NCBI GenBank assembly: GCA_937920575.1
Contig: CAKZSF010000170.1
Span: forward strand, 1-5,464
DNA from: an uncultured Sphingomonadaceae bacterium
GTDB lineage: Bacteria; Pseudomonadota; Alphaproteobacteria; Sphingomonadales; Sphingomonadaceae
Reading direction: 5' to 3'
DNA: 5,464 bases
The stretch's first letter is position 1. Each line of letters starts with the position of its first letter. The notes under the pieces are model-generated. The model worked only from the letters and a program-made list of their open reading frames with translations. It was not told the origin of the DNA and made no database searches. The translations under genes were made by a program, and so were the position numbers. Below, piece by piece: positions 1 through 5,464 of this stretch.

Positions 1-750
1 GGTCAGCAACAGCCCGTCAAAGCCAATTGCCTGACGGATGATTGTCTCGACCACATAGGGCGATTGCGTCGCAGGATGATCGGCATCCCAGGCTGTGAAC
101 CGAATATGCGCGCTCATCCCGATCTTGGCGTCTGACAGCGCGCGGAACGGGGCGATGTCCGTTTCGAGTTCTTCTGCCGTGGCGGTCACCACGGGCAATT
201 CCTTATGGCTATCACACGTCGCGCGCCCGTGGCCCGGCATATGCTTCAGACAGCCCACAACACCCGCCCGTGCCAAACCATCCAGCAAAGCGCGCCCCAA
301 CGCGGCCACTTGCTGCGGATCAGAGCCAAGCGCACGATCACCGATCACCTCGTCTGTCTCGGCGCGTCGCACATCAAACGGCGCGTGATAGTCCACCGTA
401 ATGCCCATTTCGGCCAATTCCTGGCCCATCGCCTCAGCATTGGCGCGCACCGCCTCAATCGCGGAAGCAGGTGCGAGTTGATACAGGCGATCAAATGTCT
501 CGCCAGACGGGTATGTGTTCCAAACAGGCGCTTGCATCCGCGCGACGCGACCGCCCTCTTGATCAATTGAGATCAGCAGTTTCTCGCGCCCGTGAATGCT
601 GCGCAATTCATCGGTCAATGCACGCAGTTGATCGCGGCTTTCGCAATTGCGCAGAAACAAGATGTAGCCCGCTGGATCGCACTCACGGAAGAAGCTCCGC
701 TCTGCGTCGGACAGCTGGGTTCCTGCAATGCCGAAAATCGCTGGCGTCAT
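1..750 (-). CDS. nagZ: Beta-N-acetylhexosaminidase NagZ (glycoside hydrolase family 3), 3' end cut by window
   Basis: NagZ is a cytoplasmic enzyme that removes GlcNAc from GlcNAc-anhydroMurNAc (peptides) during peptidoglycan recycling. I translated 250 codons from ATG at 750 to the window edge without a stop; family members are about 330-340 residues, so roughly the last quarter is missing. Visible family 3 signatures are IDQEGGRVAR at 62-71, VIGDRALGSDP at 135-145 (R139 expected to bind substrate), KHMPGHG at 169-175, and the D180-S181-H182 loop whose Asp-His pair acts as general acid/base in NagZ enzymes. The window ends at GFDGLLLT; the catalytic Asp is expected in the next one or two codons, so it cannot be checked here. 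The start is firm: an in-frame TAG lies upstream at 802-804 with no usable start between, and MTPAIFGIAG is a typical NagZ N-terminus. No clear Shine-Dalgarno is present. The SPOR gene lies 92 bases upstream on the same strand. Confidence 0.96.
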   Translation of the reverse strand, partial: MTPAIFGIAGTQLSDAERSFFRECDPAGYILFLRNCESRDQLRALTDELRSIHGREKLLISIDQEGGRVARMQAPVWNTYPSGETFDRLYQLAPASAIEAVRANAEAMGQELAEMGITVDYHAPFDVRRAETDEVIGDRALGSDPQQVAALGRALLDGLARAGVVGCLKHMPGHGRATCDSHKELPVVTATAEELETDIAPFRALSDAKIGMSAHIRFTAWDADHPATQSPYVVETIIRQAIGFDGLLLT

Positions 751-780
751 AAGCGAAAATTCGCAGGCTTCGCGGGGGAG

Positions 781-838
781 CGCAAGTCGGTGAGGGCCCG
801 GCTATGTGGGAAACCGGGCACAACTCACCGCATTTGCG
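781..838. repeat. Long imperfect inverted repeat (hairpin) between the SPOR gene and nagZ
   Basis: Three nested arms pair around one centre: CGCAA (781-785) with TTGCG (834-838), CGGTGAG (788-794) with CTCACCG (824-830), and GCCCGG (796-801) with CCGGGC (814-819). The apical loop is 12 bases. That gives 18 perfect base pairs, interrupted only by small internal loops (2 versus 3 bases, then 1 versus 4). In the direction of transcription it begins four bases after the SPOR stop codon and ends 30 bases before the nagZ ATG. No T-run follows, so it does not look like a standard intrinsic terminator. It could be a dispersed palindromic repeat, an mRNA-stabilising or processing hairpin, or a structure limiting read-through into nagZ. 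The pairing is seen directly; the role is not known. Confidence 0.75.
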
Positions 839-842
839 TGCT

Positions 843-1580
843 CTATTTGACTTGGCAGCTACCGCCGGCTGATTTCAGCTTCGTGCAGAGGCTGTTCGCC
901 GCAGACTGGCTGCCCGCAACCGCTTGCAAGCGATAGACTGTACCGATGTCGGCTTGGCCCTGAACGATGCGGTATTTGAAGCCCGACAACGCGCTGAACC
1001 GTCCGCTCAACTCTTTCCAGCCTTGCTCCGCCTTCGCGCGGCTTGAGTAAGCACCGACTTGAACCCCGACGCCGCCGCCGTTTGAGGCACTGCCAGAGGC
1101 TTGCTGCGAACCGGCGGAGGCATTGCTGCTGCCGCTGTTCGATCCGCTTTGTTCGGTATCAATACTTGGCCCTGCTCCGCTGCCATCGGCAATGCGGCCT
1201 TCGCTGCGCTGACCGGCAGCCACTCCGGGAGCAACCGCGCCTGTGCCAGCCACTTCGGCTCCACCGGGATCTTCGGGTTTCTCTTTGAACTCGCCAGGGT
1301 TTTCAATGGTGCTGCCATCAGCAACCATCGCGCTGTCCGGCGCGCGGTTGGTCGCGTACCAGATGCCGCCGACAATCGCGATCAGCGCGGCTAGACCCAG
1401 CAATGCGAACATCGCCAGACGGGTGCCATCGCTGCCCGTCTCTTCTTCGTAATCATCTGCCGATTCGAGCCATGGGAGACTTTCGTCTTCCTCAATCAAC
1501 TCCAGCTCTTCTGCGTTCTCTTCGGCATCCCACGCGTCATCATCGCGCTCGCCGCCTTCCCAGGCTGACATCCCCGTCAT
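843..1580 (-). CDS. Membrane-anchored SPOR-domain protein
   Basis: A 245-residue protein with the usual layout of an alphaproteobacterial SPOR protein. Residues 8-51 form a very acidic cytoplasmic tail (22 Asp/Glu, one Arg). One membrane helix spans about 55-77 (LAMFALLGLAALIAIVGGIW). A Gly/Ser/Ala/Asn-rich periplasmic linker runs from about 80 to 169, and a C-terminal SPOR domain covers about 170-245, beginning GVGVQVGAYSSRAKAEQGW. Known SPOR domains bind glycan strands lacking stem peptides and gather at the division septum; that role is inferred here. Cys232 and Cys242 in the SPOR domain could form a disulfide. I chose ATG at 1580 because GAGGAG (1593-1588) sits seven bases upstream; ATG at 1571 is a weaker alternative. 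The argS stop ends one base before this start, so translation is probably coupled to argS. The exact division role cannot be read from sequence. Confidence 0.92.
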   Translation of the reverse strand: MTGMSAWEGGERDDDAWDAEENAEELELIEEDESLPWLESADDYEEETGSDGTRLAMFALLGLAALIAIVGGIWYATNRAPDSAMVADGSTIENPGEFKEKPEDPGGAEVAGTGAVAPGVAAGQRSEGRIADGSGAGPSIDTEQSGSNSGSSNASAGSQQASGSASNGGGVGVQVGAYSSRAKAEQGWKELSGRFSALSGFKYRIVQGQADIGTVYRLQAVAGSQSAANSLCTKLKSAGGSCQVK

Positions 1581-1581
1581 T

Positions 1582-3330
1582 TCACAGCTCCTCGACCGCT
1601 TGAACACCCAATATGCCAAGCCCATTGCGCAAAACCTGCCCTATTTGGACGCTAAGGAAAAGCCTTGCGGCGCTAACTGCCCGATTTTGGGGCACAATGA
1701 TCCGTTTTTCGGGGTCATCATTGCCCGCATTCCAGTAAGTATGGAAGGCAGAGGCGAGGTCTTGCAAGAAAAACGCGATGCGATGCGCTTCGCGCGCACG
1801 CGCCGCCGATTCCACCATGCGGGGGAATTGCGCGGCCTGTTTGATCATATCCAACTCTTGCCCGGTCAAATGCGATAGGTCGTCGGCTGATGGTGCCAAA
1901 TCTTCATCCGCTGCCTTGCGCAAAGTCGATTGGATCCGTGCATGCGCATATTGGACGTAGAACACCGGATTGTCTTTCGATGTTTCGACCACTTTGGCGA
2001 AATCGAATTCCATCTGCGCGTCAGGTTTGCGGGTCAGCATAGTGAACCGCACCACATCCTTGCCGACTTCCTTCACCATGTCTTGAATGGTGATGAAATT
2101 GCCCGAGCGTTTGGACATTTTGAGCGGCTCGCCACCGCGCAACAGCTGCACCATTTGCACCAGCTTCACATCGAACGGGATCGCTTTGCCTTGTCCTTCT
2201 GACAAAGCGGCGACGGCGGCCTTAATCCGCTTCACCGTGCCTGCGTGATCCGCGCCCCAGATATCGATCAGCTCGTCTGCGGCCTCGGCCTTTTGCATGT
2301 GGTACGCCAGATCAGCGCCGAAATAGGTCCATTTCCCATCGGATTTCTTGATCGGACGGTCTTGATCATCGCCAAATTTGGTGGAGCGGAACAGCGGCAG
2401 TTCGACCGGCTCCCAATCCTCGGGCGGAGCCTTGCCCTTGGGCGCTTCCAACACGCCATCATAGACCAGATCATGCGCGCGCAGCCACGCCTCAGCCACT
2501 TCAGGCTTGCCGGCGGCTTGCAGCTCCGCTTCGGACGCGAAAATATCGTGATGAATGCCCAGCAGCGTGAGATCAGCCTTGATCAGCTCCATCATCGCAG
2601 CGACGGATGCCCCGCGAAACTCAATCAGCCATTCGCTTTCATCCGCGCCCACATATTGGTCGCCGAATTTGTCAGCCAGCGCCTGCCCGATGGGTTTGAG
2701 GTAATCGCCGGGATAGAGCCCTTCCGGGATCTCGCCGACGTCCTCGCCCAGCGCTTCGCGGTAACGGATATGCGCAGACCGGGCGAGCGTATCGACCTGA
2801 CCGCCTGCATCATTGACGTAGTATTCGCGCGTGACGTCGTGGCCTGAAAACTCAAGCAATCCGGCCAACGCATCGCCGACAACCGCGCCGCGGCAGTGGC
2901 CCATATGCATCGGGCCGGTCGGGTTGGCAGAGACATATTCCACATTGACGCGCGTGCCCGCACCCATGGCTGAACGGCCATAGCCCTCGCCCAGAGTTGC
3001 GATGGCCAGCACCTCGTCGCGCCAGATTTGCTCATCCAGCCGTAGGTTGATGAAACCGGGTCCGGCGATTTCGGCAGACGTGACTGCGCTGTCGGCGCTG
3101 AGATGTTCGACCAACTGCTCAGCCAGAGCGCGCGGATTGGTCTTGGCTGGTTTCGCCAGCACCATCGCAGCATTGGTCGCAAGATCACCATGCGAGGGGT
3201 CGCGCGGCGGCTCCACGCTGACATTCTTGCGATCGAGATCAGCAGGCAAAGTGCCAGCGGTCACCATCGCATCCAGCGCGGCGTCAATTTTGGCCGCAAA
3301 GGCCGAGTAAATCGTGTGCTTATCAGACAT
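1582..3330 (-). CDS. argS: Arginyl-tRNA synthetase (class I)
   Basis: It attaches arginine to tRNA-Arg using ATP, in the cytoplasm. The 582 residues match the family's usual length. The N-terminal ArgS-specific domain (about 1-100) contains SHGDLATNAAMVLAK at 46-60. The Rossmann catalytic core carries NPTGPMHMGHCRGA, whose HMGH (142-145) is the HIGH-type ATP motif, followed by EYYVNDAGGQ near 169-178 and WGADHAGTVKR near 358-368. KMSKRSGNF at 404-412 is a full KMSKS-type loop, which some ArgS enzymes such as that of E. coli lack. The C-terminal DALR-type anticodon-binding domain runs from about YVQYAHARIQS (458-468) to the end, including NGLGILGV. The start ATG at 3330 is the first in frame and gives a normal N-terminus, though no strong Shine-Dalgarno is visible. 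The last codons (Val-Glu-Glu-Leu-stop) also supply the ribosome site of the SPOR gene. A lipoprotein gene ends 66 bases upstream. Confidence 0.98.
   Translation of the reverse strand: MSDKHTIYSAFAAKIDAALDAMVTAGTLPADLDRKNVSVEPPRDPSHGDLATNAAMVLAKPAKTNPRALAEQLVEHLSADSAVTSAEIAGPGFINLRLDEQIWRDEVLAIATLGEGYGRSAMGAGTRVNVEYVSANPTGPMHMGHCRGAVVGDALAGLLEFSGHDVTREYYVNDAGGQVDTLARSAHIRYREALGEDVGEIPEGLYPGDYLKPIGQALADKFGDQYVGADESEWLIEFRGASVAAMMELIKADLTLLGIHHDIFASEAELQAAGKPEVAEAWLRAHDLVYDGVLEAPKGKAPPEDWEPVELPLFRSTKFGDDQDRPIKKSDGKWTYFGADLAYHMQKAEAADELIDIWGADHAGTVKRIKAAVAALSEGQGKAIPFDVKLVQMVQLLRGGEPLKMSKRSGNFITIQDMVKEVGKDVVRFTMLTRKPDAQMEFDFAKVVETSKDNPVFYVQYAHARIQSTLRKAADEDLAPSADDLSHLTGQELDMIKQAAQFPRMVESAARAREAHRIAFFLQDLASAFHTYWNAGNDDPEKRIIVPQNRAVSAARLFLSVQIGQVLRNGLGILGVQAVEEL
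1588..1593 (-). promoter_or_regulatory. Shine-Dalgarno of the SPOR gene, inside the end of argS
   Basis: The minus strand reads GAGGAG, then CTGTGAA, then ATG. The purine-rich site is seven bases from the ATG at 1580 and overlaps the two Glu codons before the argS stop. It decides the SPOR start in favour of 1580 rather than the upstream in-frame ATG at 1625, and it suggests ribosomes finishing argS reinitiate on the SPOR gene. Confidence 0.7.
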
Positions 3331-3344
3331 AGCAAGCGCCGTTA

Positions 3345-3372
3345 GCGGGTTTGTCGCCCGTGTGAAACCCGC
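3345..3372. repeat. Perfect 8-bp inverted repeat in the lipoprotein–argS gap
   Basis: GCGGGTTT (3345-3352) and AAACCCGC (3365-3372) are exact reverse complements around a 12-base loop. The structure lies in the 66-base gap between the lipoprotein stop and the argS ATG, with its foot 14 bases from that ATG. There is no T-run after it on the minus strand, so it is not a canonical terminator. CCCGC (3368-3372) could pair instead with GCGGG (3391-3395), so an alternative fold is possible. It may be a leader hairpin or a protein-binding dyad, or it may have no function. Confidence 0.45.
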
Positions 3373-3396
3373 CGCGTGTGCCCAATCAGTGCGGGC

Positions 3397-4047
3397 TTAG
3401 CGTGTCGCGTTGTATGCCAGCTGGTCTTGCGACAGCTGAAAACCAATCAACACTTCAAAGCTGGCCTGCTGAACGGCGGCTCTCACCTCTGGCCGGGCGA
3501 GTGGATCAATCGCGGCGTCAGCGTCACCAGCCTTGCGGCGGCGCGTGATCAAACGACGGATATCATCCGGCAAAGTAGCCGCTTCCTTGTCGACATAGGC
3601 AGCGCCTTGGCCGCTCACTTGCGCACGTTCCTGACCATCTGCAAAGTTGAGCGTCACACTGCCCACGCGTTTGGAAATGATCGCACGGCCACCGCGAACC
3701 ACTGTCACGAAGTACGGCAATTGCACCTGACGTGCACCGCGCACATCCGCGCGCCGCGCCAACACATCAAAGGATGAGGCCGAATAGACCTGCGCACCCG
3801 ATTCGTCGCATGTTGTGTTGACGTTGGTCAACGAAGCGGTGACATCGATATTGCTTGCATCGCGCGAGCCTGCGGTGCGGAACAGCGTTACGTCGCCCGT
3901 GTAATCAGGAACGCCCACAGCCGGGCAGGTTGAACGGAATGCCGTGACGCCCACGCCCTGATCAACCACCAGATCCCCGCTGGAGCGGCACCCTGTCAAA
4001 ACAGCGGCGCCCAAAACCATTGCCATTACGGGTTTGCCAAATTTCAT
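3397..4047 (-). CDS. Putative lipoprotein of unknown function
   Basis: I do not recognise the family. The 216-residue product begins [20 protein letters not shown], a lipoprotein signal peptide with lipobox LTGC (17-20), so Cys20 should be lipidated after cleavage. Arg at position +2, not Asp, would favour outer-membrane sorting under the E. coli Lol rule, if that rule applies here. The mature part looks beta-rich in its first two thirds (for example [20 protein letters not shown] near 108-127), with Cys41 and Cys80 as a possible disulfide. Then come a basic patch, RRLITRRRK (164-172), and a more helical end, [22 protein letters not shown] at 4047 is chosen because it opens the signal peptide and has GAGGA (4058-4054) six bases upstream; the open frame to 4179 would bury the signal peptide. 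It is the first gene of the minus-strand block, 66 bases ahead of argS, and diverges from ispH. Coding and export are well supported; function is not. Confidence 0.85.
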   Translation of the reverse strand: MKFGKPVMAMVLGAAVLTGCRSSGDLVVDQGVGVTAFRSTCPAVGVPDYTGDVTLFRTAGSRDASNIDVTASLTNVNTTCDESGAQVYSASSFDVLARRADVRGARQVQLPYFVTVVRGGRAIISKRVGSVTLNFADGQERAQVSGQGAAYVDKEAATLPDDIRRLITRRRKAGDADAAIDPLARPEVRAAVQQASFEVLIGFQLSQDQLAYNATR

Positions 4048-4198
4048 CGATCGTCCTCGTCCAGAATTTATGCAGCCCTTACAAGTGGCCGCGCGCAAGG
4101 GCAATCGCCTTGGCAGAATATCCTGCATGTTCCAATTTGAAGCTTCAGGCCTATCTGAGGCCTTCCACACTGCACCCATCCCAGCTAAAGCTTGCCAT
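4048..4198. promoter_or_regulatory. Divergent promoter region between the lipoprotein gene and ispH
   Basis: This 151-base gap lies between two divergently transcribed genes, so it should hold promoters for both; that is inferred from layout. No clear sigma-70 -35/-10 pair at normal spacing could be assigned on either strand. The best single hexamer is TAAATT on the minus strand (4070-4065), without a matching -35. Two dyads are visible: GCAG-A-ATAT-C-CTGC (4113-4126, one mismatched pair) near the middle, and AGGCCT-ATCTG-AGGCCT (4147-4163) on the ispH side. No obvious Shine-Dalgarno precedes the ispH ATG. Confidence 0.55.
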
Positions 4199-5170
4199 AT
4201 GAACGCACCCTTTCAACAGTCCCAGCAAGGCGATCTTCCCCCCTTGCAAGTCCTGATCGCCGCCCCTCGCGGCTTTTGCGCGGGCGTGGACCGCGCGATC
4301 GAAATCGTCGAGCGTGCGCTCGAAAAATACGGCGCGCCCGTCTATGTTCGTCACGAAATCGTGCACAACAAATTCGTCGTCGACAGCCTGAAAGCCAAAG
4401 GTGCAGTGTTCGTTGAGGAAGTCAGCGAAGTGCCTGATGACGTGCCGGTCGTGTTCAGCGCGCATGGCGTGCCCAAATCGGTGCCGGCAGAAGCGGAAGA
4501 TCGTGGGCTCGACTATCTCGATGCCACCTGCCCGCTGGTCAGCAAAGTTCACCGCCAGGCCGAACGTCAGCTGGAGAAGGGGCGGCACATTATTTTTGTC
4601 GGCCATGCCGGCCATCCCGAAGTCATCGGCACTTTCGGCCAAGTGCCCGAGGGCAATATGACACTGGTGGAAACAGTAGAGGATGTTGCCGCGCTGGATT
4701 TGGCGTCCGATACTCCCCTCGCCTTTCTGACCCAAACCACCCTGTCGGTGGACGACACGGCGGAAATTATCGCGGCACTGAAAGTTCGCTTCCCCGCGAT
4801 CGCCGGGCCAAAAGCAGAAGATATTTGCTATGCCACCTCCAATCGACAGGCTGCTGTGAAAGCGATGGCGGCCGGTTGCGATCTGGTGCTGGTGATCGGC
4901 GCGCCAAACTCTTCCAATTCACTGCGACTGGTCGAGGTCGCTGAACGCTGCGGCACCACATCTAAACTCATTCAGCGCGGTGACGAGATTGACCCTGCAT
5001 GGCTGGAAGGTGTCGGCACAGTGGGCTTAACTGCGGGCGCATCTGCCCCGGAAATGCTGGTCCGCGAAGTGATCGCAGCGTTGAGCCAGTGGCGCAAGGT
5101 TGAAGAAACACCAATCGTGACGGCCGAGGAAAAGATGGTCTTCAAACTGCCTCGCCAATTGGTCGATTGA
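4199..5170 (+). CDS. ispH: 4-hydroxy-3-methylbut-2-enyl diphosphate reductase IspH (LytB)
   Basis: The last enzyme of the MEP (non-mevalonate) isoprenoid pathway: an iron-sulfur cytoplasmic reductase that converts HMBPP to IPP and DMAPP. The 323 residues fit the family. All three cluster-binding cysteines are present: Cys27 in [13 protein letters not shown], Cys111 in [11 protein letters not shown] and Cys210 in [11 protein letters not shown]. Substrate-pocket residues also match: His56 (EIVHNKFVV), His89 (SAHGVP), His139 and Glu141 (GHAGHPEV), Thr180 (LTQTTLS), the Ser-Ser-Asn-Ser set in [10 protein letters not shown] (235-244), and Ser282 in TAGASAPE. The ATG at 4199 gives a short tail before the conserved core. 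An in-frame ATG at 4127 would add 24 residues that look non-coding. No strong Shine-Dalgarno is seen for either. thrB follows after nine bases in the same direction, so the two are probably co-transcribed. Confidence 0.98.
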   Translation: MNAPFQQSQQGDLPPLQVLIAAPRGFCAGVDRAIEIVERALEKYGAPVYVRHEIVHNKFVVDSLKAKGAVFVEEVSEVPDDVPVVFSAHGVPKSVPAEAEDRGLDYLDATCPLVSKVHRQAERQLEKGRHIIFVGHAGHPEVIGTFGQVPEGNMTLVETVEDVAALDLASDTPLAFLTQTTLSVDDTAEIIAALKVRFPAIAGPKAEDICYATSNRQAAVKAMAAGCDLVLVIGAPNSSNSLRLVEVAERCGTTSKLIQRGDEIDPAWLEGVGTVGLTAGASAPEMLVREVIAALSQWRKVEETPIVTAEEKMVFKLPRQLVD

Positions 5171-5179
5171 GACTGAGCC

Positions 5180-5464
5180 TTGGCGGTCTACACGCATCTT
5201 TCCGCCGAGACTTTGGCAGAACTGATCGGCCATTATGACATTGGCGAGCTGGTCTCGGCCAAGGGAATCGCCGAAGGTGTTTCGAATTCAAACTGGCTGC
5301 TCGAGACTGCGGGCGGCGCGGACGAGACGACACGCTATATCCTGACAATGTATGAGCGGCGGATCGATCTGGATGAGCTGCCCTTCTTTCTGAGCTTGCT
5401 TGATCATCTCTCGGCCAAGGGCACACCGGTGCCGCGCACCATTCATGACCGCGCGGGCAATGCT
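5180..5464 (+). CDS. thrB: Homoserine kinase ThrB (aminoglycoside-phosphotransferase-like type), 3' end cut by window
   Basis: It phosphorylates L-homoserine with ATP to O-phosphohomoserine, the step before threonine synthase. The 95 codons visible match the N-terminal lobe of the kinase type found in many Proteobacteria, which has an APH/choline-kinase-like fold unlike the GHMK-type ThrB of E. coli. Visible parts are AVYTHLSAETLAEL at the start, GIAEGVSNSNWLLET (29-43) in the nucleotide-binding strands, YILTMYERR (53-61), and DELPFFLSLLDHLSAKGTPVP (65-85). The catalytic loop lies beyond the window. The start is a TTG: an in-frame TGA at 5174-5176 blocks anything earlier, and no in-frame ATG or GTG occurs before codon 57, well inside the conserved lobe. 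Only a weak purine-rich stretch precedes it, so translation probably depends on coupling to ispH, whose stop ends nine bases upstream. A fragment this short leaves a related APH-fold kinase formally possible, but the match is close. Confidence 0.93.
   Translation, partial: MAVYTHLSAETLAELIGHYDIGELVSAKGIAEGVSNSNWLLETAGGADETTRYILTMYERRIDLDELPFFLSLLDHLSAKGTPVPRTIHDRAGNA

Noticed and set aside
753..764. Palindrome GCGAA-AA-TTCGC just before the nagZ start
   Set aside because: As a hairpin it allows only about four pairs with a tight loop; too weak to call a feature.
95..936. Several plus-strand frames opposite nagZ
   Set aside because: The minus strand carries an uninterrupted NagZ with its motifs; the plus frames are shadows.
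1578..1625. Longer SPOR start at ATG 1625, adding 15 residues inside argS
   Set aside because: The added residues read out of frame through conserved argS C-terminal codons, and the Shine-Dalgarno fits the ATG at 1580.
2245..2847. 200-codon open frame on the plus strand opposite argS
   Set aside because: It mirrors argS codon structure, has no recognisable domain and no start context of its own.
2896..2907. HMGH in place of HIGH in ArgS as a possible active-site change
   Set aside because: The HIGH motif tolerates hydrophobic variation at its second position, both His and the Gly are kept, and KMSK is intact.
2625..3224. 199-codon second-frame reading of argS on the minus strand
   Set aside because: The Trp/Arg/Ser-rich low-quality composition is typical of a shifted frame, and argS itself is intact.
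4048..4179. N-terminal extension of the lipoprotein to ATG 4179
   Set aside because: It would place 44 residues before the signal peptide and lipobox; the internal ATG at 4047 has a good Shine-Dalgarno.
4034..4198. N-terminal extension of ispH (up to 55 residues)
   Set aside because: The extension overlaps the lipoprotein start and the expected promoter region, has no family-like sequence, and ATG at 4199 gives a normal IspH length.
4151..4735. 194-codon open frame on the minus strand opposite ispH
   Set aside because: It is antisense to fully conserved ispH codons; long antisense frames are common in high-GC coding DNA and the product has no recognisable domain.
1..5464. Mobile element, CRISPR, tRNA/rRNA, toxin-antitoxin or defence genes
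   Set aside because: I saw no repeat arrays, transposase motifs, tRNA-like cloverleafs or accessory-type genes; the window is filled by housekeeping genes in a familiar order.

Overview
The window reads as an ordinary stretch of an alphaproteobacterial chromosome, most likely Sphingomonadales and perhaps Erythrobacter-like. The grounds are moderately high GC, the protein sequences, and two gene orders familiar from Alphaproteobacteria: argS–SPOR–nagZ on one strand and ispH–thrB on the other. The taxon is an inference from sequence character and synteny, not from a search.

There are six protein-coding genes in two divergent blocks. The minus-strand block, in transcription order, starts at 4047. 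It holds an uncharacterised lipoprotein (4047 to 3397), arginyl-tRNA synthetase argS (3330 to 1582), a membrane-anchored SPOR-domain protein (1580 to 843) and beta-N-acetylhexosaminidase nagZ (750 to 1, C-terminal part cut by the window edge). The plus-strand block holds ispH (4199 to 5170) and the first 95 codons of homoserine kinase thrB (from 5180, cut by the window edge). A 151-base gap (4048-4198) separates the blocks and should carry both promoters.

Functionally this is housekeeping. ArgS charges tRNA-Arg. The SPOR protein should bind septal peptidoglycan stripped of stem peptides, and NagZ recycles muropeptides. IspH makes the isoprenoid precursors IPP and DMAPP, and ThrB commits homoserine to threonine. 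argS and the SPOR gene are separated by one base and ispH and thrB by nine, so each pair is probably translated together. thrB appears to start at TTG.

I found no phage, transposon, CRISPR, toxin-antitoxin or defence genes, no RNA genes, and no convincing new system. The parts least explained by known families are a strong 58-base inverted repeat between the SPOR gene and nagZ (781-838), the lipoprotein of unknown function directly upstream of argS, a very acidic cytoplasmic tail on the SPOR protein, and small dyads in the two other gaps. No stretch over 300 bases lacks a gene.
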